Assembly: GCA_938017795.1 (NCBI GenBank)
Contig: CALIJZ010000086.1
Span: forward strand, 1-64,000
Origin: an uncultured Bacteriovoracaceae bacterium
GTDB taxonomy: Bacteria > Bdellovibrionota > Bacteriovoracia > Bacteriovoracales > Bacteriovoracaceae
Reading direction: 5' to 3'
DNA: 64,000 nt
The notes beneath the pieces are model-generated. The model did no database searches, was not told the origin of the DNA, and saw nothing but the letters and a program-made list of their open reading frames with translations. This document shows positions 46,031 to 55,168 of the stretch, in pieces; the first letter of the stretch is position 1, and every line of letters starts with the position of its first letter. A program made the position numbers and the translations under genes.

Positions 46031-46101
46031 ACTCACCCTCAAGTAGTATTTAATGAGAGATACTGTCATTTTTTGTGTTTAATGACAATCATGGAGAAGC
46101 T

Positions 46102-47361
46102 TTGGAAATAGAAAAAATTATCAATGAAAGAAAGCTCGAATTTGAGGCAGCAGTTATATCTGAGGCCAAAAAGCAGTTGAAATCATTAGAGTTTAAAACT
46201 CTTGAGATTACTCCGCGAGATGAGTTTATAGTGATGCTTTTAAAATCTTTAAAAAATAATACACCTTTGAGAGTAAAATGCGGTATTGATCCTACGGGCA
46301 GCGACGTACACCTTGGCCATACGATTCCATATAGAAAAATGAGACAATTCCAAGACCTTGGCCATACAGGTGTTGTTATCATTGGTGATTATACTGCTCA
46401 GATTGGAGACCCAACTGGCAAGGTTGAAAGTAGACCGGCCTTGACTTCTGAAGAGACTAAAAAAAATGCTCAAAGTTATCTTGAGCAAGTTTCAAGTGTT
46501 TTAAATATGGATAAAACTGAAATTCGTCACCAAAGTGAATGGTTTAATTCTGTTACTTTATTAGATGTAATGAATTGGGCGAACCAGACGACTGTTGCAA
46601 AACTAGTAAGTCATGACACTTTTAAGAAACGTTTAGAAGAAGGGCATTCCCTTGGTTTACATGAATTATTTTATCCAGTGCTTCAAGGTATTGATTCAGT
46701 TTTTATTAATGCTGATGTAGAGCTTGGGGGAAGTGATCAAAAATTTAATGTTCTAATGGGTAGAGATTATCAAAAATGGAAAGGGAAGAGACCACAGGTT
46801 GCAATGTTACTTCCAATTATACAAGGAACGTGTGGAACTCAAAAGATGAGTAAGTCTTTAAATAATTATATTGGAGTTTTAGATAAGCCTTTTGATAAAT
46901 TTGGAAAAGTGATGAGTATTCCAGATAAACTTATGGTGGAGTACGCTCAGTATGCTAGCAGTATGAACGAGAGTGAATTCTTAGAATTTAAGAATTCTTT
47001 AGAATCTGGATCTATTCATCCTAATATTGCTAAAAAATCTTTGGCTTCTAATATCGTTGCAGTTTTTCATGGAGAAGAAGTTGGAAATGAGATGAAGGTT
47101 CAATTTGAACAAGTCTTTAAAAAGAAAAATGTTCCAGATGAAATTCCTGAATTTAAATTTGAAAGAGGAGCTAACGTTACAAGTGTAATACTTGGAGCAA
47201 AGCTTTTAAAATCAAGCAGTGAGGTAAGACGAATGGTCACTCAAAATGCAATTGGAATTGTTGATGGAGATAAAATTACAGATCATAATTTTATAATTGA
47301 TGAGAACCTTGAAGGGAAAGTTTTAAAAATAGGGAAAAGAAAATTTTTAAAGTTAATATAA
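46102..47361 (+). CDS. tyrS: tyrosyl-tRNA synthetase
   Basis: 419 residues from TTG 46102, five bases after GGAG (46093-46096); the upstream in-frame GTG at 46075 has no ribosome site. HIGH-like HLGH in GIDPTGSDVHLGHTIPYRKM, GGSDQKFN and KMSKS (QKMSKSLNNY) are intact, and a C-terminal S4 RNA-binding domain (SSEVRRMVTQNAIGIVDG) is present. The insertions and length are of the TyrZ-like clade. Downstream rnhA overlaps by one base. Confidence 0.95.
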   Translation: MEIEKIINERKLEFEAAVISEAKKQLKSLEFKTLEITPRDEFIVMLLKSLKNNTPLRVKCGIDPTGSDVHLGHTIPYRKMRQFQDLGHTGVVIIGDYTAQIGDPTGKVESRPALTSEETKKNAQSYLEQVSSVLNMDKTEIRHQSEWFNSVTLLDVMNWANQTTVAKLVSHDTFKKRLEEGHSLGLHELFYPVLQGIDSVFINADVELGGSDQKFNVLMGRDYQKWKGKRPQVAMLLPIIQGTCGTQKMSKSLNNYIGVLDKPFDKFGKVMSIPDKLMVEYAQYASSMNESEFLEFKNSLESGSIHPNIAKKSLASNIVAVFHGEEVGNEMKVQFEQVFKKKNVPDEIPEFKFERGANVTSVILGAKLLKSSSEVRRMVTQNAIGIVDGDKITDHNFIIDENLEGKVLKIGKRKFLKLI

Positions 47362-47978
47362 TGAATAAAAAGAAAATTAAAGCAAGCATTTTAGATTTAA
47401 AAAAAGGTTTGGGATCAAACAGTGATGCTCTTGAAATATTATCTAAACTTGAAAAAATAGTAAATGATTTACCCGATGAAGTATCACAAAACTTTTCACC
47501 CGAAGAAAAAGTTGATTTTTATCTCTATAGTGATGGAGCTTGTCGAGGTAACCCTGGAATAGGTTCTTGGGCCAGTATTGCTCTTAATGCAAAAGGGGAA
47601 ACTCTTTTTGAAGCTTGTTCTTTAGATGATCATACTACAAATAATAAAATGGAATTAACTGGAGCTTTGAAAGCAATGGAGCTGCTTTTAGATTATGCCA
47701 AAGATGAAAAAATTAGTGATTTTAGTGCCGCTTTGTATACGGACTCAAAATATGTTTCGGAAGGAATGAATTCTTGGCGTCATAATTGGAAGAAAAGAGG
47801 TTGGAAAAAATCTGATGGGGGAGCTGTTCAAAACCTTGAGCTATGGAAAAGCTTAGATGAAGTTAGTCAGAATTTTTCAAGTTTAAAGTTTAATTGGGTA
47901 AAGGGGCATAATAACCATCCACAAAATGAAAGGTGTGATGAATTGTGTAATGAAGTTTTAGATAGGAGTTCTTATTAA
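47361..47978 (+). CDS. rnhA: ribonuclease HI with N-terminal extension
   Basis: 205 residues: a charged 45-residue N-terminal helix pair and the RNase H domain. Catalytic acids: D in YSDGACRGNPG, E in NNKMELTGALKAME, D in YTDSKYV, D in ERCDELC. The KRGWKKSDGG handle segment is typical of type I enzymes. Degrades RNA of RNA-DNA hybrids. Starts overlapping the tyrS stop (TAATG). Confidence 0.94.
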   Translation: MNKKKIKASILDLKKGLGSNSDALEILSKLEKIVNDLPDEVSQNFSPEEKVDFYLYSDGACRGNPGIGSWASIALNAKGETLFEACSLDDHTTNNKMELTGALKAMELLLDYAKDEKISDFSAALYTDSKYVSEGMNSWRHNWKKRGWKKSDGGAVQNLELWKSLDEVSQNFSSLKFNWVKGHNNHPQNERCDELCNEVLDRSSY

Positions 47979-48825
47979 ATTTTTATTTTTTTTGATCATT
48001 TTTTCTTTTCAGTCATTTTCTAAGTGTAAACTAAATAGAGATATAGTTTCTCTTTCAGGTCCTTTAAGTTTTTACCTCTTAGAATTAGGATTGATTGATG
48101 ATCCAAAGCTAAGGGCCGTTTCTCTTTACCATGATTTCTTGCACAAAAAGTTTAAAGGTCGCTGGATAGGTGGAGGGATTTACTTATCTCCAAAAGAGTT
48201 TAAAAAAATTTCTGGAGAGTATGAGATTTTTCTAGATGAGAGTTTAGAGATGAAAAAGAGAATTGATAAACTAAAAAAGAAGGTGCCAGCAGTACGGTCA
48301 GCGCAGTGGATTAAAACTCGAGGAAAAAGTGCTCTTGCTATCGTTGATGAATTAAATTTTCTTATTAAAGAAAATACTGATGGGTGTGATGAAAAAATTG
48401 CAATAATTAAAAAGAAGATCTCTGAAACTCTTACGCGACTAATGAATTTTAAATTTCTTCCCATGACGCATTTATTTTATTTAGGAGTTGTAAAAGATTT
48501 TAAAAATAAAAAAATCATGGTTGCCAATGATTTATTTCTAGTTAATTTAAAGAAAAATATTTCTTTTAAATCTTATCCAACTTCTCTGGAATATCTAAGT
48601 CCATCATCAAAAATTTTAAAGTCAATGCAAGGCAAATCAATTGTCTTTGGATTAAACTCTAATAAAAAAAAGAAATTTGAATTTATAAATAGTAAAAAGA
48701 ATATCTATAATATGTTCTCGTTTGGATTACTCTCTCCAGGATTATCTCAAATTTATTTTATCTCTGAGTTTTTGGATTTTTACGAAGTTGCCTTGAAATC
48801 AAAAGACCCAACAAAATCCAAGTAA
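47974..48825 (+). CDS. BtuF-like periplasmic binding protein, apparent ATT start
   Basis: 283 residues if it begins with ATT at 47974, five bases after AGGAG (47964-47968) and overlapping the rnhA stop (ATTAA). This gives the signal peptide MKFLFFLIIFSFQSFS. The next standard initiator, TTG 47992, has no ribosome site and would remove the Lys and half of the hydrophobic core. The mature protein (IVSLSGPLSFYLLELGLID, RWIGGGIYLSPKEFKKI, EIFLDES) follows BtuF-type binding proteins in order and spacing, but conservation is weak. An ATPase-permease pair of the matching type lies 2.4 kb downstream. The end overlaps the NTT-like gene by 68 bases. Confidence 0.5.
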   Translation: MKFLFFLIIFSFQSFSKCKLNRDIVSLSGPLSFYLLELGLIDDPKLRAVSLYHDFLHKKFKGRWIGGGIYLSPKEFKKISGEYEIFLDESLEMKKRIDKLKKKVPAVRSAQWIKTRGKSALAIVDELNFLIKENTDGCDEKIAIIKKKISETLTRLMNFKFLPMTHLFYLGVVKDFKNKKIMVANDLFLVNLKKNISFKSYPTSLEYLSPSSKILKSMQGKSIVFGLNSNKKKKFEFINSKKNIYNMFSFGLLSPGLSQIYFISEFLDFYEVALKSKDPTKSK

Positions 48826-49981
48826 TACTAGATAAAATGGGAGTATAGCTATAGGCAAAGTCCCAGATCGATTGTGCCCAATTACCATCCATTCTAAATG
48901 GTTTGATAAAAGCAAAAAATGCTGCAAATCCACCTGTTCCTAATCTATATCCAAAAACATCAATAAACTGCTTTGTTCGATACTTAATCTCTGTTGATAG
49001 AGGAACGTAAATCAGCTCTTTGGCTCCTTTAAACATTGAGTAATCGATAGCTTTAAAAGTAAGCAGAGATAACATAACTGATTGAAGCCCAGGATTGATT
49101 AAGATAAAACAAGCAAAAAGAAAATTAATAATTGGAATAACTATATGAATATAACCGAGGAAAACTTTGGAAAGAACAATTGGCATTAGTGCAAATTGAA
49201 TGACTGCAGCAAAAATATTTATATTAGAATAAAAACCTGCATAATAACTCGATCTATCATCAGTTAATGGAATTTCAAGACTTACTAAAGAATCAAATTG
49301 AAATTGAGTAATTCCTGTAAAGACTTGTGATAGAAGAATAATAAAAAACAAGGCATAAAGAGTAGGTCTAGACTTTAATTCTTTTATTCCCATACTTTGA
49401 ATCTTGTTTTTAGATTTTATTTTAATTCCTCTTAAGAGATAGAACATAATAAAAGAAGCGGGAATTAAAAAGAGTGATCCAATTAATAAGGCATTCAAAG
49501 TACCTATTTCCTTAACATTAAACTGTAGAAATTTTCCAGACAGAATTGTTGCAATAGAGACAATTCCCATAAGCCAGCCAGCATAAATTTTTGCAGTATC
49601 TAGATTATTTACCGTGTTAAAATAGGCCCAAACTTGTTCAATCAACATCATGACGTAGATAGGTCTAAGGACATATAGTGAAAACCTTGCCTCTTTAACT
49701 CCAGCTGTAATTAAGAAGTAGTGAAGAATAAATAATAATATCCAACCAATATTTAAAAATTGAAAAGTGAGTTGAGCACCAAATTTACTTAAAGTTTTAT
49801 TATATAAATATAAAAGAGGAACAATTGAAACGATCATGAGGGTTGTCGCTAAAGGAATTAAATCTTTCTCGTAATACTCTAGAAATAATGGAGTAGTTAT
49901 AATTCTAATCCAATCATAGGACATGATAATAGATGAAGCCGCTAAGGCTGGTAAAATAAGTTGTTTGAATATTGGTGGCAT
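48758..49981 (-). CDS. NTT-like (ATP/ADP translocase superfamily) transporter
   Basis: 407 residues, eleven or twelve membrane helices, no signal peptide. The segment FKGAKELIYVPLSTEIKYRT followed by KQFIDVFGYRLG matches the most conserved stretch of nucleotide transporters (F-x-x-x-KE-x-x-Y-x-PL, then K-x-x-ID-x-x-x-x-R-G). The family exchanges ATP/ADP or imports nucleotides in intracellular bacteria and is known from Bdellovibrionota; distant relatives exist in free-living Bacteroidetes. Shorter than classical NTTs (about 500). Substrate cannot be read from sequence. Confidence 0.7.
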   Translation of the reverse strand: MPPIFKQLILPALAASSIIMSYDWIRIITTPLFLEYYEKDLIPLATTLMIVSIVPLLYLYNKTLSKFGAQLTFQFLNIGWILLFILHYFLITAGVKEARFSLYVLRPIYVMMLIEQVWAYFNTVNNLDTAKIYAGWLMGIVSIATILSGKFLQFNVKEIGTLNALLIGSLFLIPASFIMFYLLRGIKIKSKNKIQSMGIKELKSRPTLYALFFIILLSQVFTGITQFQFDSLVSLEIPLTDDRSSYYAGFYSNINIFAAVIQFALMPIVLSKVFLGYIHIVIPIINFLFACFILINPGLQSVMLSLLTFKAIDYSMFKGAKELIYVPLSTEIKYRTKQFIDVFGYRLGTGGFAAFFAFIKPFRMDGNWAQSIWDFAYSYTPILSSITWILLGLLISRQLRKNPKTQR

Positions 49982-50027
49982 TAGAACTCGCTCTTAAGTA
50001 ATTAATCTCAAGAGCGAGTGTATAGTG

Positions 50028-51101
50028 TTATGATCTTTTTGAAAACGCTGCTTTTAAATTTTGAAATTCTCTAGAAGTAATTTGAGCTCCGCTGCTTGCT
50101 CTTTGTGCTGCTGCCATCTCTTGCATCTGAGATACTCTTTGATGACTCGGTGGGTGAGTACTAAGAGCATCACCAAAAATCGTTGAGATAGGATTTCCAG
50201 CTCCACCTGCTTTGGCCTGTTGTTCCATTTCTAAAAGTTTATTATAAAACCTTCCAACATGGTCTTTATGATAACCGGCCTTAACTGCAGTCCTAAAAGA
50301 AATTCTATCAGCTTCCATTTCATCTTCTCTTGAATGGGCCATGAATGCGTAACGGGAAATAAGTGCTCCTGCACCACCTCCGGCCATAAGACCAATATTT
50401 CTTGCTCTGCTTAAGCAATCTTTATAATTTTTAGATCTTTTATTACACATCGACTTTGCTAAAACTGCTCCACCTAAACCACCAATGACAGCTCCTCCAA
50501 TTGTATATAATAACGATTTTGTTTGAGTTTTCTTTTGAGCTTCCATTCTCTCAGCAGTATGCCTTGCCATTACGTGACCAATCTCATGACCTACAACTCC
50601 GGCAAGTTCTGCTTCACTTTCAGCTGCCGCAAGCAAAGGAGCAGTTACCATTACTTCACCAGCTGGCATAGCAAAAGCGTTTATTGATTTACCCTCTACA
50701 AGAGTAAAATTATAATTATAAGGTTTTCCTCTTAAATTATTTGCAGAAACTATTTTTTGTCCAAGACCTTGAATATAATTTTGAGCTGCTTGGGATCTGA
50801 CTGCAGGATATTGTTTTCTAAGATCAGCAATATGTTGCTTTGTCATTTGTTGTTCTTGGGCAACAGTTAAAGAAGATTTTTGTCCAGTGTTATCACCTTC
50901 TCTATGTCTTGTTTGAGGAACTGTAGCACAAGCAGTAAGAAGAAATGGAACGGCATTTAAAAATGCTCTTCTTCCCATAGGAGTTTTATTTAAGTAGATT
51001 AATTCTTTTTCAAGAGCTTCGAGAGCATTTAATTCCTCTTGAGTTTTGATGAGCTTCTGTGCTTGTTCAATGGGTGTAAACTTTGGTTCTAAATCTATCA
51101 T
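50028..51101 (-). CDS. M48 family metalloprotease, lipoprotein
   Basis: 357 residues. A 40-residue charged cytoplasmic-like N terminus precedes a twin-arginine-like signal GRRAFLNAVPFLLTAC (R44, R45) with lipobox Cys58. Catalytic HEIGH at 172-176 and the third ligand in REDEMEAD (about 250) define an M48 (BepA/YcaL-like) peptidase; two small hydrophobic Gly-rich segments (about 195-215) follow the active site. Envelope protein quality control is the usual role. A late signal peptide after 40 residues is unusual. Confidence 0.87.
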   Translation of the reverse strand: MIDLEPKFTPIEQAQKLIKTQEELNALEALEKELIYLNKTPMGRRAFLNAVPFLLTACATVPQTRHREGDNTGQKSSLTVAQEQQMTKQHIADLRKQYPAVRSQAAQNYIQGLGQKIVSANNLRGKPYNYNFTLVEGKSINAFAMPAGEVMVTAPLLAAAESEAELAGVVGHEIGHVMARHTAERMEAQKKTQTKSLLYTIGGAVIGGLGGAVLAKSMCNKRSKNYKDCLSRARNIGLMAGGGAGALISRYAFMAHSREDEMEADRISFRTAVKAGYHKDHVGRFYNKLLEMEQQAKAGGAGNPISTIFGDALSTHPPSHQRVSQMQEMAAAQRASSGAQITSREFQNLKAAFSKRS

Positions 51102-51219
51102 TTCTATCTCCTTGAGAATGTATTTTGTAATTGTACTATAAATATTGGATATTAAAATATTATCTATTAATATCTCTACTAAATAGAATTATTAGATGCT
51201 TTAGTTATTTTAGGCTAAT

Positions 51220-51885
51220 ATGTCTGAAAGTTTTGACACCAGTTTTATTGAGTTTGTTTATCAGACTTTTTACTTGGGAGATTTTTTGCACACTTATCAA
51301 TTAATTCACGAATCAGCAGATCTTGTTCATAGCAAGCTTGTTGGAAATTTTGAGATTCAAAGTAAATCTAAAGTTGCAATTATTGGGGAAAATGGTGTTG
51401 GAAAGACAAGTCTTTTAAAATACTTAAAGAGCAAGCAAGCAGAAATTTTTAAAACTCAATGTAGTATCTTGGATCAAATACGGATAAGGCCATTAGCCGA
51501 CTTAAAAGTCTTTGAGGTTTTTGAACTAGTTAATAAAGAGTTAAAAGATATTTTGAAACAGCCACTAGGCAAGGAAAATACACTCGTTAAAGAGTTTGAA
51601 TTTTTTGAACATTATCAAAAAAGTATTTCTAATTTATCTGGCGGAGAGAATCAGATATTAAAAATCATCCTCGCTCTCAATCTAAATGTAGAGATCTATA
51701 TCCTTGATGAACCATTTTCTAACTTAAGTTTAAAAAATAAAACTAAATTAAAAAGTCTCCTTCAAGAGATGGATAAAACTTTATTGATTATCGACCATGA
51801 CGTAACCACTTTATCAGAGATTTGTTCAAAGACATTGGAGCTTTATAAGGAACAATCAGTTTTAAAGATTCGAGAACTTAAATGA
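51220..51885 (+). CDS. ABC transporter ATP-binding protein
   Basis: 221 residues. Walker A GENGVGKT (56-63), signature LSGGE (138-142), Walker B YILDEP (159-164), H-loop in LLIIDHD. A 45-residue N-terminal stretch unusual for ABC ATPases precedes the beta domain. Overlaps the FecCD-type permease gene by ATGA, so the two make one importer for a metal chelate, haem or cobalamin; the substrate is unknown. Confidence 0.9.
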   Translation: MSESFDTSFIEFVYQTFYLGDFLHTYQLIHESADLVHSKLVGNFEIQSKSKVAIIGENGVGKTSLLKYLKSKQAEIFKTQCSILDQIRIRPLADLKVFEVFELVNKELKDILKQPLGKENTLVKEFEFFEHYQKSISNLSGGENQILKIILALNLNVEIYILDEPFSNLSLKNKTKLKSLLQEMDKTLLIIDHDVTTLSEICSKTLELYKEQSVLKIRELK

Positions 51886-52748
51886 TGGAAGAGATCTTAA
51901 GAATATTGGCAGCATTTATGATTGGCTTTATCTTAAGTAGCTCAGGGAGCTTTGCTCAACTTCTCACACAAAATCCTTTGGCCTCAGCTTCTACTTTAGG
52001 GATTCAAGCACTGGCCCTACTTGCTTTGATATTGGGGTTTGTAATAGAAGCTATGTTTAATGTAGGGGATTATATTTTTATTGGTTTAATTGTTTTCTTG
52101 GTCTTTGCGACAACCTTTTTTTGGCTTGCCTTTGGTCAAAAAAGAGTTGAGACAAGTTTTTTTAATAAATTAATTATTTACGGGATAGGAATAAATTTAC
52201 TAATTGGTGCCATCTATTCTCTATTACAATTTGTACTGATGAATATGGGGGTACAATTTCCAAGTGAATTATGGTTTGGAAGTTTAAAATTTGTAGATTT
52301 GAGAGAGTTCATCATTCTATTCATTGTATTTTTAATCTTCTTTTTACTAAGTCTTTTCAAGTCTAAGGAGTTGAGACTCTTCATGATAGGCAGGGATTTT
52401 GCTCTTAGTTTTAAGCATGATTTTGTATTTCTTGAGAAGAAAATCTTTTTTTTAATGCTTATTTGCGTTGGGGTGGTAACAGTCTTATTTGGGGTGTTTA
52501 GTTTTGTAGGACTTATTTTTCCACACCTGCTTAGAAGTTTTGGATTTTTTAAAAAAGATATTTTCCATGAGGTTTTCTACGGAGGGCTACTTTCAGGTGT
52601 AGTTTTTTTAATTCTTGATCAAATTTGCTACCACTTCCCTGTTTCAGGAGCAGAGATTCCGGTGGGAATGGTGATTTCAGTTTTAGGGCCTTTAATTTTT
52701 CTTAAAGTTTACTTAAAAAGTAAGGCTTCCATAAATTCTATTTATTGA
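51882..52748 (+). CDS. FecCD/BtuC-family permease
   Basis: 288 residues, about nine membrane helices; family members usually have 320-350. NPLASASTLGIQALALLA near the N terminus, SELWFGSL mid-way, FVGLIFPHLLRSF and the ending SGAEIPVGMVISVLGPLIFL are the BtuC/FecD landmarks. Forms the channel for the upstream ATPase. Two residues of the usual PHivR motif are changed (PHLLR). Confidence 0.88.
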   Translation: MMEEILRILAAFMIGFILSSSGSFAQLLTQNPLASASTLGIQALALLALILGFVIEAMFNVGDYIFIGLIVFLVFATTFFWLAFGQKRVETSFFNKLIIYGIGINLLIGAIYSLLQFVLMNMGVQFPSELWFGSLKFVDLREFIILFIVFLIFFLLSLFKSKELRLFMIGRDFALSFKHDFVFLEKKIFFLMLICVGVVTVLFGVFSFVGLIFPHLLRSFGFFKKDIFHEVFYGGLLSGVVFLILDQICYHFPVSGAEIPVGMVISVLGPLIFLKVYLKSKASINSIY

Positions 52749-52811
52749 TTTTATAAGTTCTTTCGCTATTCTAGGAGTCAAAATACTTAAACAAACGAAA
52801 AAGGAATATCT

Positions 52812-53582
52812 GTGAAATTTTTACTATTAAGTTCTCTAAGTCTTTTATTAACTGTTGGGTGTAATCCAAATAAAAAAGCCGGGAACGCAGTTTCAAAAGC
52901 AACTAGTGCAGTAAGTTTAAATACTGAAGAAGATAAGATTTTTTATTCAATGGGAGCAATGATGGGTCAATCATTAACTCGTTTGAAGTTAACAGATAAA
53001 GAGTTCGGAGCTCTTCAAAATGGTTTAGTTGACTCAGCTCATGGAAAAAAATTAGCTGTGAACCCATCAGAGCATCAAGCAAAAATTCAAGAAATGTTTA
53101 AATCAAGAATGGAAAAAATTGCTGCTCAACAAACTGAGCAAGGAAGTGGTTTTGTTGCTAACTTTTTAAAGAAACCAGGAGCTAAAAAAACTGCTTCAGG
53201 CTTAGCTTATGTTGTTGAAAAAGAAGGAACAGGGAAAAGTCCTAAAGAAACTGATACAGTTGAAGTTCATTACCATGGTACTTTAATGGATGGAACAGTT
53301 TTTGATTCATCTGTTGAAAGAAAGCAAACTGCTAAGTTTCCATTAAATAGAGTAATCAAAGGATGGACAGAGGGTCTTCAATTAATGAAAGAAGGTGGGA
53401 AAACTAAGTTTGTCATTCCATCAGAGCTTGCTTATGGAAAAATGGGTGCACCTCCTAAAATACCAGGTGGAGCGACTTTAGTATTTGATGTTGAATTAAT
53501 TAAAATTCATGATGCTGGTTCAGATGCAGCTAAAGCTGCGATGCCGGCTGGTCATTCTAAAGATGATGGTCATGGTCACTAA
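52812..53582 (+). CDS. fkpA: FKBP-type peptidyl-prolyl isomerase lipoprotein
   Basis: 256 residues from GTG with AAGGA six bases before. Lipobox TVGC (Cys17). Mip/FkpA design: an N-terminal helical dimerisation domain (about 35-125, YSMGAMMGQSL) and an FKBP domain (about 128-235) with VEVHYHGTLMDGTVFDSS, ViKGWTEGL and AYGKMGAPPKIPGGATLVFDVEL. Folding helper for outer-membrane and periplasmic proteins. A His/Gly-rich tail (GHSKDDGHGH) could bind metal. A terminator follows. Confidence 0.93.
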   Translation: MKFLLLSSLSLLLTVGCNPNKKAGNAVSKATSAVSLNTEEDKIFYSMGAMMGQSLTRLKLTDKEFGALQNGLVDSAHGKKLAVNPSEHQAKIQEMFKSRMEKIAAQQTEQGSGFVANFLKKPGAKKTASGLAYVVEKEGTGKSPKETDTVEVHYHGTLMDGTVFDSSVERKQTAKFPLNRVIKGWTEGLQLMKEGGKTKFVIPSELAYGKMGAPPKIPGGATLVFDVELIKIHDAGSDAAKAAMPAGHSKDDGHGH

Positions 53583-53620
53583 GATTTAAGTCTTAGTCTT
53601 AAAGAAATATTTAAATGTAT

Positions 53621-53651
53621 AAGCTACCTCTAAAGAGGTAGCTTTTTTTTT
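53621..53651 (+). terminator. intrinsic terminator after the FKBP gene
   Basis: AAGCTACCTC (53621-53630), loop TAAA, GAGGTAGCTT (53635-53644), then a run of T to 53651. The following gene begins within about ten bases of it. Confidence 0.9.
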
Positions 53652-53661
53652 GGGAAAAAAG

Positions 53662-54219
53662 ATGGATAAAAAAGAGAGTTTCTATTTTATTAGACATGGA
53701 GAAACGGAATGGAATAGAACTGGTTTTTTTCAAGGAACCAATGATATTCCTCTAAATAGAACTGGAGAGGTACAAGCTTTAAGAGCTTGTGAGAAATTAA
53801 AAAATTTATCTATCTCAAGTATCTTAACAAGTCCCTTAAAAAGAGCTGTTCAAACAGCTTCAATTATCCACAAAGAGTTAGAGTTGAGTATCCCTAATCA
53901 GATAGTTGATGAGCTAAAAGAGACTAATTCCATGGAAATTATTAAGTATTATATGAAACTTAAAGGAGTCAAAGATTTACCATCTTTTGAAAAACTGATT
54001 CATTCAGATGAAACAAAAGATGAATCAACACAGAAAATTTCTTCTTTTTTGCTGGGGCGGCAAAAGGAGTTCACTGAAGGTGAAATACTTATCGTTGGTC
54101 ATGGCTTTACATTTTCTACTTTAGTAGAATATTTAGACTTAGATCAAATATGGTTACCTAATTGTGGTCTAGTCAGGATTGAAATGAGTTCCGAGAAAAA
54201 CTCACTTGAGGTACTTTGA
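53662..54219 (+). CDS. histidine phosphatase superfamily protein (phosphoglycerate-mutase-like)
   Basis: 185 residues from ATG 53662; an in-frame TTG at 53650 falls in the T-run of the terminator. Catalytic FYFIRHGETEWNRTGFFQG (RHGE), then ILTSPLKRAVQTA and ILIVGHGFTFSTL with the second His complete the fold. Substrate is not predictable; many relatives are sugar- or cofactor-phosphatases. The end overlaps the out-of-frame start region of the following gene. Confidence 0.88.
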   Translation: MDKKESFYFIRHGETEWNRTGFFQGTNDIPLNRTGEVQALRACEKLKNLSISSILTSPLKRAVQTASIIHKELELSIPNQIVDELKETNSMEIIKYYMKLKGVKDLPSFEKLIHSDETKDESTQKISSFLLGRQKEFTEGEILIVGHGFTFSTLVEYLDLDQIWLPNCGLVRIEMSSEKNSLEVL

Positions 54220-54253
54220 AACATCGTTAGTCAATTTGTGCTATTATGAAATA

Positions 54254-55168
54254 ATGAGAATTCTGATATTTTATTTCTTACTTTTTAATTGTACTTCAAG
54301 CAGTACTTTTCATCACTCACGTGTCATTGCAAAAGATAATAGTGCTTACCAAGAAGCCCTCGCTTCTCTTAAAAAAGACATGCAAGTTCTTATGATTCAA
54401 ACCTCAAGAGAGCGTTGGGTATTTAATTATAATAAGAGAATAAATAAGTCTCAATATATGAAGGAAACATTAAAAGATGGTGGAGGACTTTCTCCTAATA
54501 ATCATTTTTTTATAGAAGGAGCGAAGTCTCAAGCCAGAAAGTTTTTTAATTACGATTCAACATCGACTCATCCAATTGCAGCTAGTGGACTATATTTTTA
54601 TATTGAACCTGTTCGCTTAGTAGAGGATTTTACTGACTGGAAGATACCTGTTGGAACAATATTGAAAATTCCTAAAGGTATAAACTTATATCCTATTTCA
54701 AAAAAAGGTTTTTTGTCTCAAAATACAATCAGTCTATTCAACTCCTTGGGGTATTACTCTTTATCAGAAAAATATGATCTTCCTATGCTAATCAATGATT
54801 TATCGGCTAAAGATATTCAAATTGTTTATGACGCGATTAAAGACTTGAAGATTGGTCTAGGCCTTTACCCGTATTATGATTCTGGTTTTCTTGAACTGGA
54901 AGCTGATACTTATAACACGGCTCTTATTTTATTGGATGATCAATTACTTACTAAGGAAAATACGACTATTTATGATAAGCATTCGTTGTCGCAATACCCT
55001 GAGGATAAAAATATACAAGTTCTTAAAAAGATAGCTTACTCTGAGCTTGGAAGTTTATTTGAAGAAATATTTTGGCCACGAGATGATAAGTCCGAAATGA
55101 CTGATCCGCGCGATCTTCAAAGAATTATAGACAAATATTTATTTAATAAATCTGAATTAAAGATTTAG
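54254..55168 (+). CDS. lipoprotein, unknown
   Basis: 304 residues from ATG 54254, which gives the clean lipoprotein signal MRILIFYFLLFNC (Cys13); an in-frame ATG at 54206 would bury it behind 16 residues and is rejected. The mature protein is mixed alpha/beta with no cysteines and no recognised domain. TATTAT (54242-54247) lies six bases before the ATG and no ribosome site is seen. The TAG stop is interlocked with that of hpd. Confidence 0.65.
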   Translation: MRILIFYFLLFNCTSSSTFHHSRVIAKDNSAYQEALASLKKDMQVLMIQTSRERWVFNYNKRINKSQYMKETLKDGGGLSPNNHFFIEGAKSQARKFFNYDSTSTHPIAASGLYFYIEPVRLVEDFTDWKIPVGTILKIPKGINLYPISKKGFLSQNTISLFNSLGYYSLSEKYDLPMLINDLSAKDIQIVYDAIKDLKIGLGLYPYYDSGFLELEADTYNTALILLDDQLLTKENTTIYDKHSLSQYPEDKNIQVLKKIAYSELGSLFEEIFWPRDDKSEMTDPRDLQRIIDKYLFNKSELKI

